NCBI GenBank assembly: GCA_944386325.1
Contig: CALXAP010000001.1
Coordinates: forward strand, 120,675-184,674
Reading direction: 5' to 3'
DNA length: 64,000 nt
Origin: an uncultured Clostridia bacterium
GTDB lineage: Bacteria; Bacillota; Clostridia; TANB77; CAG-508
Every line of letters begins with the position of its first letter. Position 1 is the stretch's first letter. The notes beneath the pieces are model-generated. The model saw only the letters and a program-made list of their open reading frames with translations, was not told where the DNA came from and ran no database searches. A program made the position numbers and the translations under genes. Below are positions 51,329-59,408 of the stretch, piece by piece.

Positions 51329-52081
51329 GTGGATAGTAATGTATTGTTTGCTGCCTTATATAGTTATTTAGATAAAAACAAATACTCAGAAAATGAGATA
51401 ATATCAGAAATAAAGAAATGTTATAAAAAAGGAGCTTCTATGGTTCATTTTCATATTAACAAAGTTAAAAATGGAATAGAGGGATTTTTTAATATCTTGA
51501 AGAGAATAGAAAAATTAGATATTTTAATAGCAATTTCTTTATCTGATTATAAAGAAATTATTGATAATATAGGAAAAAATAGGATAAACAACTTATGCTC
51601 CGTATCATTGCATGCTTCTTCTTGTAATGTATTTAATAATATAATTAAACAAGAATATAATGCCGTCGAAGAAAAGTTTGAAGAGTATTCGAAAAATGGA
51701 TTTATTCCTGAATTAAGTATATTTAATGAAGCAGGAATTGAAAATGCTATTAAATTAAATAAAAAATATCATGATAAGTTTATAGCCAGTATTTATCTTG
51801 GATATCCAAATGAACTAGAAGCAACAATAGAAAATATAGATATGATATGTTCAAAATTGGAAGATTGTAGTTTTTTAAGTATAGCAATTTATAATAATAA
51901 TCTTGAATTAACTGAAGAAATAATTAAGAAAAATGCAATTGTTAGGGTAGGAATAGAAGACAGTATCTATAATGGTCCACAATTAGCAAAAAGTAATGAA
52001 GAAGTGTTAGATACAGTTAATAAAATAATAAACAAATTGGGAAGAACAGTAAAAAAATTTGAATATAGGGAGAGTTTGTAA
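51329..52081 (+). CDS. BKACE/DUF849-family beta-keto acid cleavage enzyme-like protein
   Basis: A 250-residue TIM-barrel protein of the BKACE family (Zn2+-dependent condensation/cleavage of a beta-keto acid with acetyl-CoA). Visible motifs: KGASMVHFHI (metal-binding His pair), PELSIFNEAG, and the C-terminal VRVGIEDSIYNGPQLAKSNEEVLDTV typical of the family. It is somewhat shorter than most members (~270-300). GTG 51329 follows AGAGGAA (51314-51320). It is the only intact gene in the decayed 49.4-52.5 kb stretch, which suggests it is still under selection or the decay is recent. Confidence 0.8.
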   Translation: MDSNVLFAALYSYLDKNKYSENEIISEIKKCYKKGASMVHFHINKVKNGIEGFFNILKRIEKLDILIAISLSDYKEIIDNIGKNRINNLCSVSLHASSCNVFNNIIKQEYNAVEEKFEEYSKNGFIPELSIFNEAGIENAIKLNKKYHDKFIASIYLGYPNELEATIENIDMICSKLEDCSFLSIAIYNNNLELTEEIIKKNAIVRVGIEDSIYNGPQLAKSNEEVLDTVNKIINKLGRTVKKFEYRESL

Positions 52082-52082
52082 T

Positions 52083-52497
52083 ATGACAGATGTTAGTGTG
52101 ATGGCATGCTTTAATGGTGTAACAAATAAAAGGTTGATGGAATTTCAAAATGAATATCTAAAATTTTAAAAGAGGAGTTAACTGGTCCATTAATTCCACA
52201 TATAACAATTAGATTGCTATGAATTAAGTGATGGTAAAATAAACGAACTAATATACTGGACTAAATATTTATCTAGTAAAACTAAAATAATAGAATTTAA
52301 ATTTGATTCAATAGGGACATGGTTACACAATGAAAAATATTCTAAAATAAATATAATATATGTAGCGCCAACAAATACCAAATTATATGAAATATTATAA
52401 TTATCATAGAAAATTTGACGAATATAGCAGTGAAGTAGGAGAAGATTATTCAATGATAAATGGACAGCAAACTATTCATTCTTATTATATATTGTAA
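52083..52497 (+). pseudogene. Decayed 2'-5' RNA-ligase-like gene
   Basis: ATG 52083 directly behind the BKACE stop begins MTDVSVMACFNGVTNKRLME. A second frame gives ILKEELTGPLIPHITIRL (first HxT motif). A third gives CYELSDGKINELIYWT and IIEFKFDSIGTWL with INIIYVAPTNTKLYE. The last segment ends at 52497. The order and the PHIT motif suggest a 2H phosphoesterase; the second H motif has degenerated. Multiple indels. Confidence 0.6.
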
Positions 52498-52542
52498 TAA
52501 AAATAAATATAAAAAGGCAATTTATAATTTTAATAAAAAATC

Positions 52543-52571
52543 TTGACTTAATAACAAAAAGAATGTAAAAT
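52543..52571 (+). promoter_or_regulatory. Promoter of the thrS T-box transcript
   Basis: TTGACT (52543-52548), 17 bases, TAAAAT (52566-52571). Confidence 0.75.
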
Positions 52572-52577
52572 ATAATA

Positions 52578-52803
52578 AAATTATATGAGATGTATAAGAG
52601 ACAAAGTAAAATGAAGGTTACTACAAGAGAGAATTGGTCGTGGCTGCAAACCAATTTTAGCAAACACATTTGAAAAACTACCTCTTTTAGTTAAAGCTAA
52701 GCATTTCAAAATTTAATATCATCTTAAAATTAAGTAAAAAATGGGATGGAACCGTGCGAATATAGCACTCCTATGGATGATTATAGCCATAGGAGTGTTT
52801 TCT
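52578..52803 (+). promoter_or_regulatory. T-box riboswitch controlling thrS
   Basis: Senses uncharged tRNA-Thr in the leader mRNA. The conserved T-box GGATGGAACCGTGCG is at 52744-52758. The terminator CACTCCTATGG (52766-52776) / CCATAGGAGTG (52787-52797) with TTTTCTT follows. Stem I shows AGAGAG near 52627-52632 and the distal stem AATTGGT/ACCAATT (about 52633-52656). An ACA (Thr) triplet lies after it, at 52664-52668, and is the likely specifier; the exact register is uncertain. Confidence 0.88.
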
Positions 52804-52827
52804 TATGGCAAAAGGAGGTTTTTTTAT

Positions 52828-54738
52828 ATGATAAAATTAACATTAAAAGATGGAAGTGTGAAAGAAATTGAAAAAGGACAAAGTGTTTATGATGTTGCAA
52901 AAAAAATAAGTGATGGACTTGCAAGAATGGCAACATGTGCAAGTGTCGATGGAGAAGTAGTAGATTTAAGATACATATTAGAAAAGAATTGCAAATTAGA
53001 AATACATACTTTTGAAAGTGATTTAGAAGGAAAGAAAGCATTTTGGCATACTACATCACATGTAATGGCACAAGCAATAAAAAGGTTATTCCCAGATGTA
53101 AAATTAGCAATAGGTCCAGCTATAAATGATGGATTTTATTATGATTTTGATGTTCAAAAACCTTTTTCAGATGAAGATAAAGCAAAGATTGAAGAAGAAA
53201 TGAAAAAGATAATAAAAGAAGATTTACCTATAGAAAAATTCAAATTATCTAGAGAAGATGCTATAAAATTAATGGAAGGAAAAGGAGAAAAGTATAAAGT
53301 TGAATTAATAAATGATTTACCAAAAGATTCAGTTATCTCTTTTTATAAACAAGGTGAATTTACAGACCTTTGTGCAGGGCCACATTTATTAAGTACAGGA
53401 AAGATAAAGGCAATAAAAATATTATCTTCTTCAAGTGCTTACTGGAGAGGTGATGAAAAAAGGGAAAGTTTACAAAGAATATATGGAATTTCTTTTCCAA
53501 AAGCAAGTATGCTGGATGAACATATTAAAATGCTGGAAGAAGCAGCAAAAAGAGATCATAGAAAGTTGGGTAAAGAATTAGAATTATTTATGCTTGCCCC
53601 AGAAGGACCAGGTTTTCCATTTTTCTTACCTAAAGGAATGATATTGAGAAATGTTTTAATAGATTATTGGAGAAGATTACATCAAAGAGATGAATATGAA
53701 GAAATTATGACACCAATAATGCTTAATGAGGAGTTATGGCATAGGTCAGGACATTGGGAACATTATAAGGAAAATATGTATACATCTAAAATTGATAATA
53801 TAGATTTTGCTTTAAAGCCAATGAATTGTCCAGGAGGAATGCTTGTATATAAAAATAGGCTTCACTCATATAAAGAGTTACCAATAAGAACTGGAGAATT
53901 AGGACTTGTGCATAGACATGAGATGTCAGGTGCGTTAAATGGACTTTTTAGAGTTAGATGTTTTACACAAGATGATGCTCATATTTTTATGATGCCTAAT
54001 CAAGTAACTAGCGAAATTATTGGGGTTATGAATTTAATAGATGAAGTATATAAACAATTCGGATTTGAATATCATGTAGAATTGTCTACTAGACCAGAAA
54101 ATTCAATGGGAACAGATGAACAATGGGAAATGGCTACAAATGGATTAATAGAAGCATTAAAGCAAAAAAATATGGAATATGAAATAAATGAAGGTGATGG
54201 AGCATTTTATGGTCCTAAAATAGACTTTCACATTAAGGATTGTTTAGGAAGAAGTTGGCAATGTGGAACAATACAACTAGACTTTCAATTACCAGAAAGA
54301 TTCGACTTAACATATATAGGAGAAGATGGAGAAAAACATAGACCAGTAATGTTACATAGAGTTATATTTGGAAGTATTGAAAGATTCATAGGAATTTTAA
54401 CTGAACATTTTGCGGGAGCTTTTCCAGTTTGGTTATCCCCAGTTCAAGTAAAAATATTACCAATTTCAGATGCACAATTAGAATACACAAATAAAATTGC
54501 AGAAGAATTAAAAAAATATAATATTAGAGTAGAAATTGATAATAGAAGTGAAAAAATAGGGTATAAAATAAGGGAAGCACAACTTCAAAAAATTCCATAT
54601 ATGTTAGTACTAGGGGAAAAAGAAGTAAAAAATAATACGGTTTCCGTTAGAAATAGAAAAGATGGTGATTTAGGAGTCATATCAATAGAAGAATTTATTT
54701 CTAAAATAAAAAAAGAAGTAGAAAATTATGCTATTTAA
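52828..54738 (+). CDS. thrS: Threonyl-tRNA synthetase
   Basis: A 636-residue class II synthetase that charges tRNA-Thr. Domains: TGS (1-60), editing domain with HTTSHVMAQ and the LCAGPH motif (about 73-225), catalytic core with KPMNCPGG, motif 2 VHRHEMSGALNGLFRVRCFTQDDAH and motif 3 GFGS-equivalent HRVIFGSIERFIG, and anticodon-binding domain (from about 540). ATG 52828 lies after AAAGGAGG (52812-52819); the frame is open upstream but that part is the T-box. The 3' end is copied at 39849 as a fragment, and the last 13 codons lie in a 39-bp tandem duplication. Confidence 0.96.
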   Translation: MIKLTLKDGSVKEIEKGQSVYDVAKKISDGLARMATCASVDGEVVDLRYILEKNCKLEIHTFESDLEGKKAFWHTTSHVMAQAIKRLFPDVKLAIGPAINDGFYYDFDVQKPFSDEDKAKIEEEMKKIIKEDLPIEKFKLSREDAIKLMEGKGEKYKVELINDLPKDSVISFYKQGEFTDLCAGPHLLSTGKIKAIKILSSSSAYWRGDEKRESLQRIYGISFPKASMLDEHIKMLEEAAKRDHRKLGKELELFMLAPEGPGFPFFLPKGMILRNVLIDYWRRLHQRDEYEEIMTPIMLNEELWHRSGHWEHYKENMYTSKIDNIDFALKPMNCPGGMLVYKNRLHSYKELPIRTGELGLVHRHEMSGALNGLFRVRCFTQDDAHIFMMPNQVTSEIIGVMNLIDEVYKQFGFEYHVELSTRPENSMGTDEQWEMATNGLIEALKQKNMEYEINEGDGAFYGPKIDFHIKDCLGRSWQCGTIQLDFQLPERFDLTYIGEDGEKHRPVMLHRVIFGSIERFIGILTEHFAGAFPVWLSPVQVKILPISDAQLEYTNKIAEELKKYNIRVEIDNRSEKIGYKIREAQLQKIPYMLVLGEKEVKNNTVSVRNRKDGDLGVISIEEFISKIKKEVENYAI

Positions 54739-54780
54739 ACAAAAATAAAAAAAGAAGTAGAAAATTATGCTATTTAAACA
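54703..54780 (+). repeat. Exact 39-bp tandem duplication across the thrS stop
   Basis: 54703-54741 (the last codons, stop and two more bases) is repeated exactly at 54742-54780; a third partial copy (AAAATAAAAATA) follows. The second copy is outside the gene. Confidence 0.9.
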
Positions 54781-55970
54781 AAAATAAAAATATAACAGGA
54801 CTTGAATTATTTTATTTGATTTAGGAATTATAAAAAGTAATATAAAAAAATAAATTTAAAAATATATAAAAGTAAAATATTTTAAAAATATTTAGATAAT
54901 TTAAAATTGAAAAAATGTTAAAATTATACATGTTTTAAAAATATGTATAATTTTTTTGATTTTGTATACATATTTATTGAAAATGTATAAAATTGTATAA
55001 AACAATAGGGAATAGGGGAATGTGTTATTTTTATAAATGATAAAATTACTAATAAAAATATTATAATAATTTAAAATTAAAAAAACTAAAATAAAATTTA
55101 TAATGTAAATTTGAAATATTTTAATATTAAAATTAATAAGAATATTAAATTGTAAATATAAATTTAATAATTTAAAACTTTTTAATATTTTGTGCAATGT
55201 TATTATAAATTCTTAAATCGAACATTTGTTATAAATTAAATAATCAAAATTTTAGATAGTAATTTTATAATTTAACTTATAAATTTAAATATTATAATAA
55301 TTATTTACTTAATTAATATAAATTACTACAATTTAAATATTATAGTTTATTTATATAACTTATAACATATTATCTAATTAGAAGCTTTCAAAATCGTTTT
55401 TAAGACATTTTTATAATTAAGTAATAAAAGTTAATTGCCTTTAATTATAAGTTATTATATATTTATATTATAATGATAAAATCATTATTGAATTCAGTAA
55501 ATCATATTAATATAGTTAATTTATAAAGACATGAAAAAGTGCCAAAAAAACGACGCACGAGAATCGATTTTAAAGACGTTTTAAAATTTAGACATATAGT
55601 TTGTTGTCTGAAAAATAAGCCTATTTTGAAATAAACGACTAAAATCAATTTTAAGATATTTTCATATAAATAATAACAAGTTATATTATACAAATTATAT
55701 AATTAAATTTAATAAGAATATAATTTTAAGTTGCTTAAACAATATAAATTATAAAACATTATATAGTTAATTAATTATTAAAAATATACACAATGTTATT
55801 TAAAATATCTAATAATTAAAGAAATGAAGCTATATAAAAGGCTTAAAAGCTAGTAGTATCAATAGATATCAGTATTTGGTGTCTTTTATTTTACGCCTAC
55901 TCTTATTTGCGCAAAATTTTTATAATACAAACCACGCACTATAGGTAAAATTTATATTTTAAGTAAATGG
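54781..55970. other. Very A+T-rich non-coding stretch with iteron-like repeats
   Basis: No convincing gene for ~1.3 kb; the open frames here are low-complexity Ile/Asn/Tyr strings. Three related 22-23-bp sequences occur: 55390-55412, 55561-55582 and 55641-55662 (consensus about AAATCG-TTTTAAGAC-TTTT). A TTTGCGCAAA palindrome lies at 55906-55915. The region may hold an origin, transfer or integration signals of the element that follows, but none is proved. Confidence 0.55.
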
Positions 55971-55993
55971 AGTCAGAATATTGGCTTTTTTTT
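55971..55993 (+). terminator. Leader terminator 1 with possible competing hairpin
   Basis: AGTCA (55971-55975) pairs with TGGCT (55982-55986) and a T-run follows. TTGGC (55981-55985) could instead pair with GCCAA (55997-56001) across the T-run, so the two structures exclude each other. Confidence 0.45.
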
Positions 55994-56033
55994 ATTGCCA
56001 AAATGTAGTTATTGAAATAATATCTAACATATA

Positions 56034-56067
56034 GAAGTTAATTTAGAAATAAGTTAGCTTCTTTTTT
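56034..56067 (+). terminator. Leader terminator 2 just upstream of the first element gene
   Basis: 56034-56044 pairs with 56051-56061 over 11 positions (two wobbles), followed by six T. It is ~25 bases before the AAGGAGG of the gene at 56105, so it acts within that gene's leader. Confidence 0.7.
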
Positions 56068-56104
56068 ATTTGCCTCAAAAATAATTTTAAGGAGGTAAAA
56101 ATAG

Positions 56105-56722
56105 ATGAAAAAAACAATTTATGATTTTGAAAGAAAATACGAAGTTCAAGATGAACTTTTAAATGAGGGAGCTTTAGAGGGATTAGATGAAAGGACATTG
56201 CATGAAACAATAAAAGCAATGCTGATAAATACCATTAAGGATTGTATAAAATATGAAAATTATATGGATCCAGATATGGATACAATAAGGAATCTTCTAA
56301 TTAAAGAAAATAAAACAGAAGAAGATATGAGAAAAATAAAATTGGCACAAGATAGATTAAGAAACTCTTTGCATTTTGCTCAAATTTCTGAAGATAGTCT
56401 ATATACATTATTATATCAAATGCTATCATCAGATGAAATAAAACATTGTTTTAAACAAGAAATTCCAGAAATGTGTAGAAATTTATATTATATGGTAGAT
56501 TTAGAGGAAGAAATAGCAGAAACTCTGACATTGATTTTTGAAGAACTTTATGAAGCACCAAGCTATAAAGACATTTGCATTACTATAAATGAAAATATTA
56601 AAGATTTTGTAGAAAATGCAGAGGAATATGTAGAAGATATACAAAATCACGAATTATATGAGCAGTTTGTTAGCTTTAGAAATAGTATAAAAAATGAAGA
56701 AAAGGAGAAAATCAATGAGTGA
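56105..56722 (+). CDS. Acidic protein, unknown, first gene of the ParAB operon
   Basis: A 205-residue, acidic and mostly helical protein (for example YMDPDMDTIRNLLIKENKTEED, DLEEEIAETLTLIFEELYE). I recognise no domain. It is preceded by AAGGAGG and by an attenuator-like leader, and its end overlaps the parA start by 8 bases, so it is translated with the partition genes. It may be a replication or regulatory protein of the element (inference from position only). Confidence 0.7.
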   Translation: MKKTIYDFERKYEVQDELLNEGALEGLDERTLHETIKAMLINTIKDCIKYENYMDPDMDTIRNLLIKENKTEEDMRKIKLAQDRLRNSLHFAQISEDSLYTLLYQMLSSDEIKHCFKQEIPEMCRNLYYMVDLEEEIAETLTLIFEELYEAPSYKDICITINENIKDFVENAEEYVEDIQNHELYEQFVSFRNSIKNEEKEKINE

Positions 56723-57533
56723 AATAATTGCAATAGCAAATCAGAAAGGTGGTGTAGGCAAAACTACAACCACTTTTTCTTTAGGTGTTGCTTTAAAAAA
56801 GCAAGGCAATAAAGTTCTACTTATTGATGCAGATCCTCAAGGTGATTTAACTACTTGTATGGGATACTATGATCAGGACAAATTGCAAAATACCATTGCC
56901 ACTCTAATGTCTGATACTATATATGATAATGAAGTAGATGCAGAAAAAGCTATTATTCATCATAAAGAAGGAATAGATTTAATTCCTGCTAATTTAGATT
57001 TATCCGCAATAGAATTTTCACTTGTAAATGCAATGAGTAGAGAGTTTACACTTAAAAATTCAATAAGAGATATAAAAGATAATTATGACTATATCTTAAT
57101 TGATTGTATGCCAAGTTTAGGAATGATAACAATAAATGCTCTAGCTTGTAGTGATAAAATTATAATTCCAGTTCAAGGAGAATATTTAGCAGCAAAAGGA
57201 ATGGGACATTTATTAAAAACTGTAAGTAGAATTCATAAACAAATAAATCCTAATTTAAAGATAGGTGGAGTATTGTTAACACTTGTAGACAAAAGGACTA
57301 ATTTGTCAAAACAAGTAAGAGATACAGTAAATAATAATTATGGACAATATGTAAAAATATATAATACAGAAATTCCAAAAGCTGTGAACACAGCAAAATC
57401 CACATCTACTGGCAAAAGTATTTTTGAGTTTGATAAAAATAGTCCAGTAGCTTTAAGTTATAAAGAATTAGCAAAGGAGGTTTTAGAAGATGAAAGAACA
57501 AGGACACGAAATGAAACTTCCAAAATTAGATGA
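56715..57533 (+). CDS. parA: ParA-family partition ATPase (element-borne)
   Basis: A 272-residue deviant-Walker ATPase: KGGVGKTTTT at about 12-21 (NQKGGVGKTT), LLIDADPQGDLTT, Walker B-like DYILIDCMPSLG and PVQGEYLAAKGM. ATG 56715 follows AAAGGAG (56701-56707); the upstream ATG 56694 overlaps it. With ParB it segregates or stabilises DNA. The pair closely resembles the ParA/ParB pair of Tn1549-type integrative conjugative elements, not the chromosomal Soj/Spo0J operon, which is normally near the origin with gidB. Confidence 0.9.
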   Translation: MSEIIAIANQKGGVGKTTTTFSLGVALKKQGNKVLLIDADPQGDLTTCMGYYDQDKLQNTIATLMSDTIYDNEVDAEKAIIHHKEGIDLIPANLDLSAIEFSLVNAMSREFTLKNSIRDIKDNYDYILIDCMPSLGMITINALACSDKIIIPVQGEYLAAKGMGHLLKTVSRIHKQINPNLKIGGVLLTLVDKRTNLSKQVRDTVNNNYGQYVKIYNTEIPKAVNTAKSTSTGKSIFEFDKNSPVALSYKELAKEVLEDERTRTRNETSKIR

Positions 57534-58449
57534 CCTATTTACAAATCAAGCTCAAAGAGATTATGAAAAAGCAGAAAAAGTAGAAGAAATTGATATTAGT
57601 AAAATATCAGATTTTCCAAATCATCCTTTTAAAGTTAATGATGACGATAAAATGGAAGAAATGGTAAAAAGTATAAAACAGTATGGAGTTATATTGCCTG
57701 TAATTGTTAGACCAAAAGAAAATGGAACTTATGAAATGATTTCTGGACATAGAAGAAAAAGAGCTTGTGAGTTAGCAGGAGTAAAACAGATAAGATCTAT
57801 TGTAAAAGATTTATCAGATGATGAGGCTACAATTCTTATGGTAGATAGTAATATACAAAGAGAAGAAATATTGCCTAGTGAAAAAGCATTTGCATATAAA
57901 ATGAAACTTGAAGCAATGCGACACCAAGGAAAAAGAGTAGATTTATTAGAAGATGAAACTTCTACACCAATGGTGGAGAAGTTAAAAGGAAAAACATCTG
58001 TAAGATTGTTAGGAGAGCAAAATAATGAAAGTGCAGAACAAATAAGAAGATATATTCGTCTAACGAATCTTATTCCAGAGCTTTTAGAACAAGTAGATTT
58101 AAAAAGAATTGCTTTTAGACCAGCAGTAGAACTTTCATATTTAAGTGAAGATAACCAATATGTAGTACAAAATATATTTGAGTTTGATGAAGTTACACCC
58201 TCATTAAGTCAAGCAATAAGACTAAAAAAACTTGAACAAGAAGGAAAATTAACAGAAGAAAAAATAGAAGAAATTTTAGGTCAAGAAAAACCTAATCAAA
58301 AAGAATTTATCAAAATACACAATGAAAGAATAGATAAATATATACCACAAAAAATAAAAGAATCTGGTAAAGTAGAAGATTTTATTATTCAATGTGTGGA
58401 AGAACATAACAAGAGAGAAAGATTAAAACAGGAAAGAAATGCTAGATAA
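57490..58449 (+). CDS. parB: ParB/RepB-family partition protein (element-borne)
   Basis: A 319-residue protein. The N-terminal CTPase/ParB domain has ISDFPNHPFKVNDD, YGVILPVIVRP, EMISGHRRKRACELAG and NIQREEILPSEKAFAYKMKLEAMRHQGKRVDL. Then comes an HTH part (SVRLLGEQNNESAEQIRRYIRLTNLIPELLEQVD) and a C-terminal charged helix. The long EAMRHQGKR insert and the KPNQKE region are typical of Tn1549-type elements. ATG 57490 overlaps parA by 44 bases and has GGAGG 9 bases upstream. Two TGTGTGAACA repeats directly behind the gene may be its binding site. Confidence 0.9.
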   Translation: MKEQGHEMKLPKLDDLFTNQAQRDYEKAEKVEEIDISKISDFPNHPFKVNDDDKMEEMVKSIKQYGVILPVIVRPKENGTYEMISGHRRKRACELAGVKQIRSIVKDLSDDEATILMVDSNIQREEILPSEKAFAYKMKLEAMRHQGKRVDLLEDETSTPMVEKLKGKTSVRLLGEQNNESAEQIRRYIRLTNLIPELLEQVDLKRIAFRPAVELSYLSEDNQYVVQNIFEFDEVTPSLSQAIRLKKLEQEGKLTEEKIEEILGQEKPNQKEFIKIHNERIDKYIPQKIKESGKVEDFIIQCVEEHNKRERLKQERNAR

Positions 58450-58451
58450 TG

Positions 58452-58498
58452 TGTGTGAACATATTTAATAAAGATACAACCTTTATGTGTGAACACAT
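58452..58498. repeat. Paired TGTGTGAACA repeats behind parB
   Basis: TGTGTGAACATA (58452-58463 region) and ATGTGTGAACACAT (58485-58498) are repeated about 32 bases apart; the second is palindromic (ATGTG-TGAA-CACAT). Possible ParB or regulator site. Confidence 0.45.
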
Positions 58499-58598
58499 TA
58501 CAAAGTTTTCCCTTACAAACCCTTTCAAATACATACTATATTACAAACTAAAAGAATAATAATTTATTTAATTATTTTATTTATATTTATTTATACGC

Positions 58599-58626
58599 TT
58601 GAAATTAGCTTTTTAAGCAGTATAAT
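58599..58626 (+). promoter_or_regulatory. Promoter upstream of the membrane-anchored protein
   Basis: TTGAAA (58599-58604), 16 bases, TATAAT (58621-58626). Confidence 0.65.
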
Positions 58627-58649
58627 TAAGGCATAAGGAGATGATGAGT

Positions 58650-59339
58650 ATGAAGAAAAGAAAAATAGTAATTGTAATTTTAGCTCTAGTAATAGCATTA
58701 ATTATAGTAGCCTTAATAGTTAATCAAGTTATAGATAATCAAAATAGAAATAGTATTGAGTTTGAAAATGAGCTTGTAAATGAAATAAATTCAACTAATG
58801 AAATTCAAAAAACGGAAGCAAATGTTATAGAAAATGCAAATATAAATCAAGATAATCAAGAGGAATTGGTACAAGAAGATACTAATGCAAATACAAAGAT
58901 AGAAACCCAAGAAAATAAAAATGAGGAACAAAAAGAAAATAATAAAAGCACACAAGAAAAAATAGTTGAAAGTCCAAAACAAACAGAAACAAAAAAGCCA
59001 ACTCAAGTTACTAGCAAAGTAGATACCCCTAAAAATGATATGAAGAAAGAAGAAAAGCCTAAAGATGACATTCAAGCAAATAAGAATGAGGATAAAGTAC
59101 AAGATAAACCTAAATGTACTGATACAAAACATGGAGTTGGTGTAGGTAATTCTAATTTATGGTTTAATAGCTATGACGAAGCGGTTGCTTATTATGATAA
59201 ATTAATAAACACTTATAGCGATCAAGTACATAATGGAGAAATAACATCAGATGAATATTACAAATTATGTCCCTATGGGTATGAAACATGGAGCTGTCCG
59301 TATTGTGGAAAATGGACTTTAAATTACTATAAAAGATAA
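58650..59339 (+). CDS. Membrane-anchored protein with low-complexity stalk and zinc-ribbon-like end
   Basis: A 229-residue protein. A transmembrane segment (about 5-27) is followed by a ~120-residue Glu/Lys/Asn/Gln-rich unstructured stalk and a C-terminal domain (about 155-229) containing HGVGVGNSNLWFNSYDEAVAYYDKL and CPYGYETWSCPYCGKW, where Cys-pairs may bind metal or form disulphides. ATG 58650 is 9 bases from AAGGAG (58635-58640); ATGs 58641 and 58644 are too close. It lies between parB and the adhesin, so it probably belongs to the element's surface functions. Confidence 0.72.
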   Translation: MKKRKIVIVILALVIALIIVALIVNQVIDNQNRNSIEFENELVNEINSTNEIQKTEANVIENANINQDNQEELVQEDTNANTKIETQENKNEEQKENNKSTQEKIVESPKQTETKKPTQVTSKVDTPKNDMKKEEKPKDDIQANKNEDKVQDKPKCTDTKHGVGVGNSNLWFNSYDEAVAYYDKLINTYSDQVHNGEITSDEYYKLCPYGYETWSCPYCGKWTLNYYKR

Positions 59340-59355
59340 TAAATAAATATTTTTA

Positions 59356-59387
59356 AGGAGCAAGTGATAAAGCTTGTTCTTTTTTTA
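59356..59387 (+). terminator. Terminator before the adhesin gene
   Basis: GAGCAAG (59358-59364) pairs with CTTGTTC (59373-59379) with one wobble; a T-run follows. Confidence 0.65.
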
Positions 59388-59408
59388 TGCAAAAAGGAGG
59401 ATTTTTAT

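Noticed and set aside
54901..55693. Open frames in the A+T-rich leader (minus strand 54901-55197 and 55502-55693)
   Set aside because: Ile/Asn/Tyr/Phe-rich strings typical of random A+T-rich DNA, with no Shine-Dalgarno sequence or recognisable domain.
54739..58640. Chromosomal origin region based on ParA/ParB
   Set aside because: No dnaA, gidB or canonical parS, and the ParB sequence type and cargo point to a mobile element.
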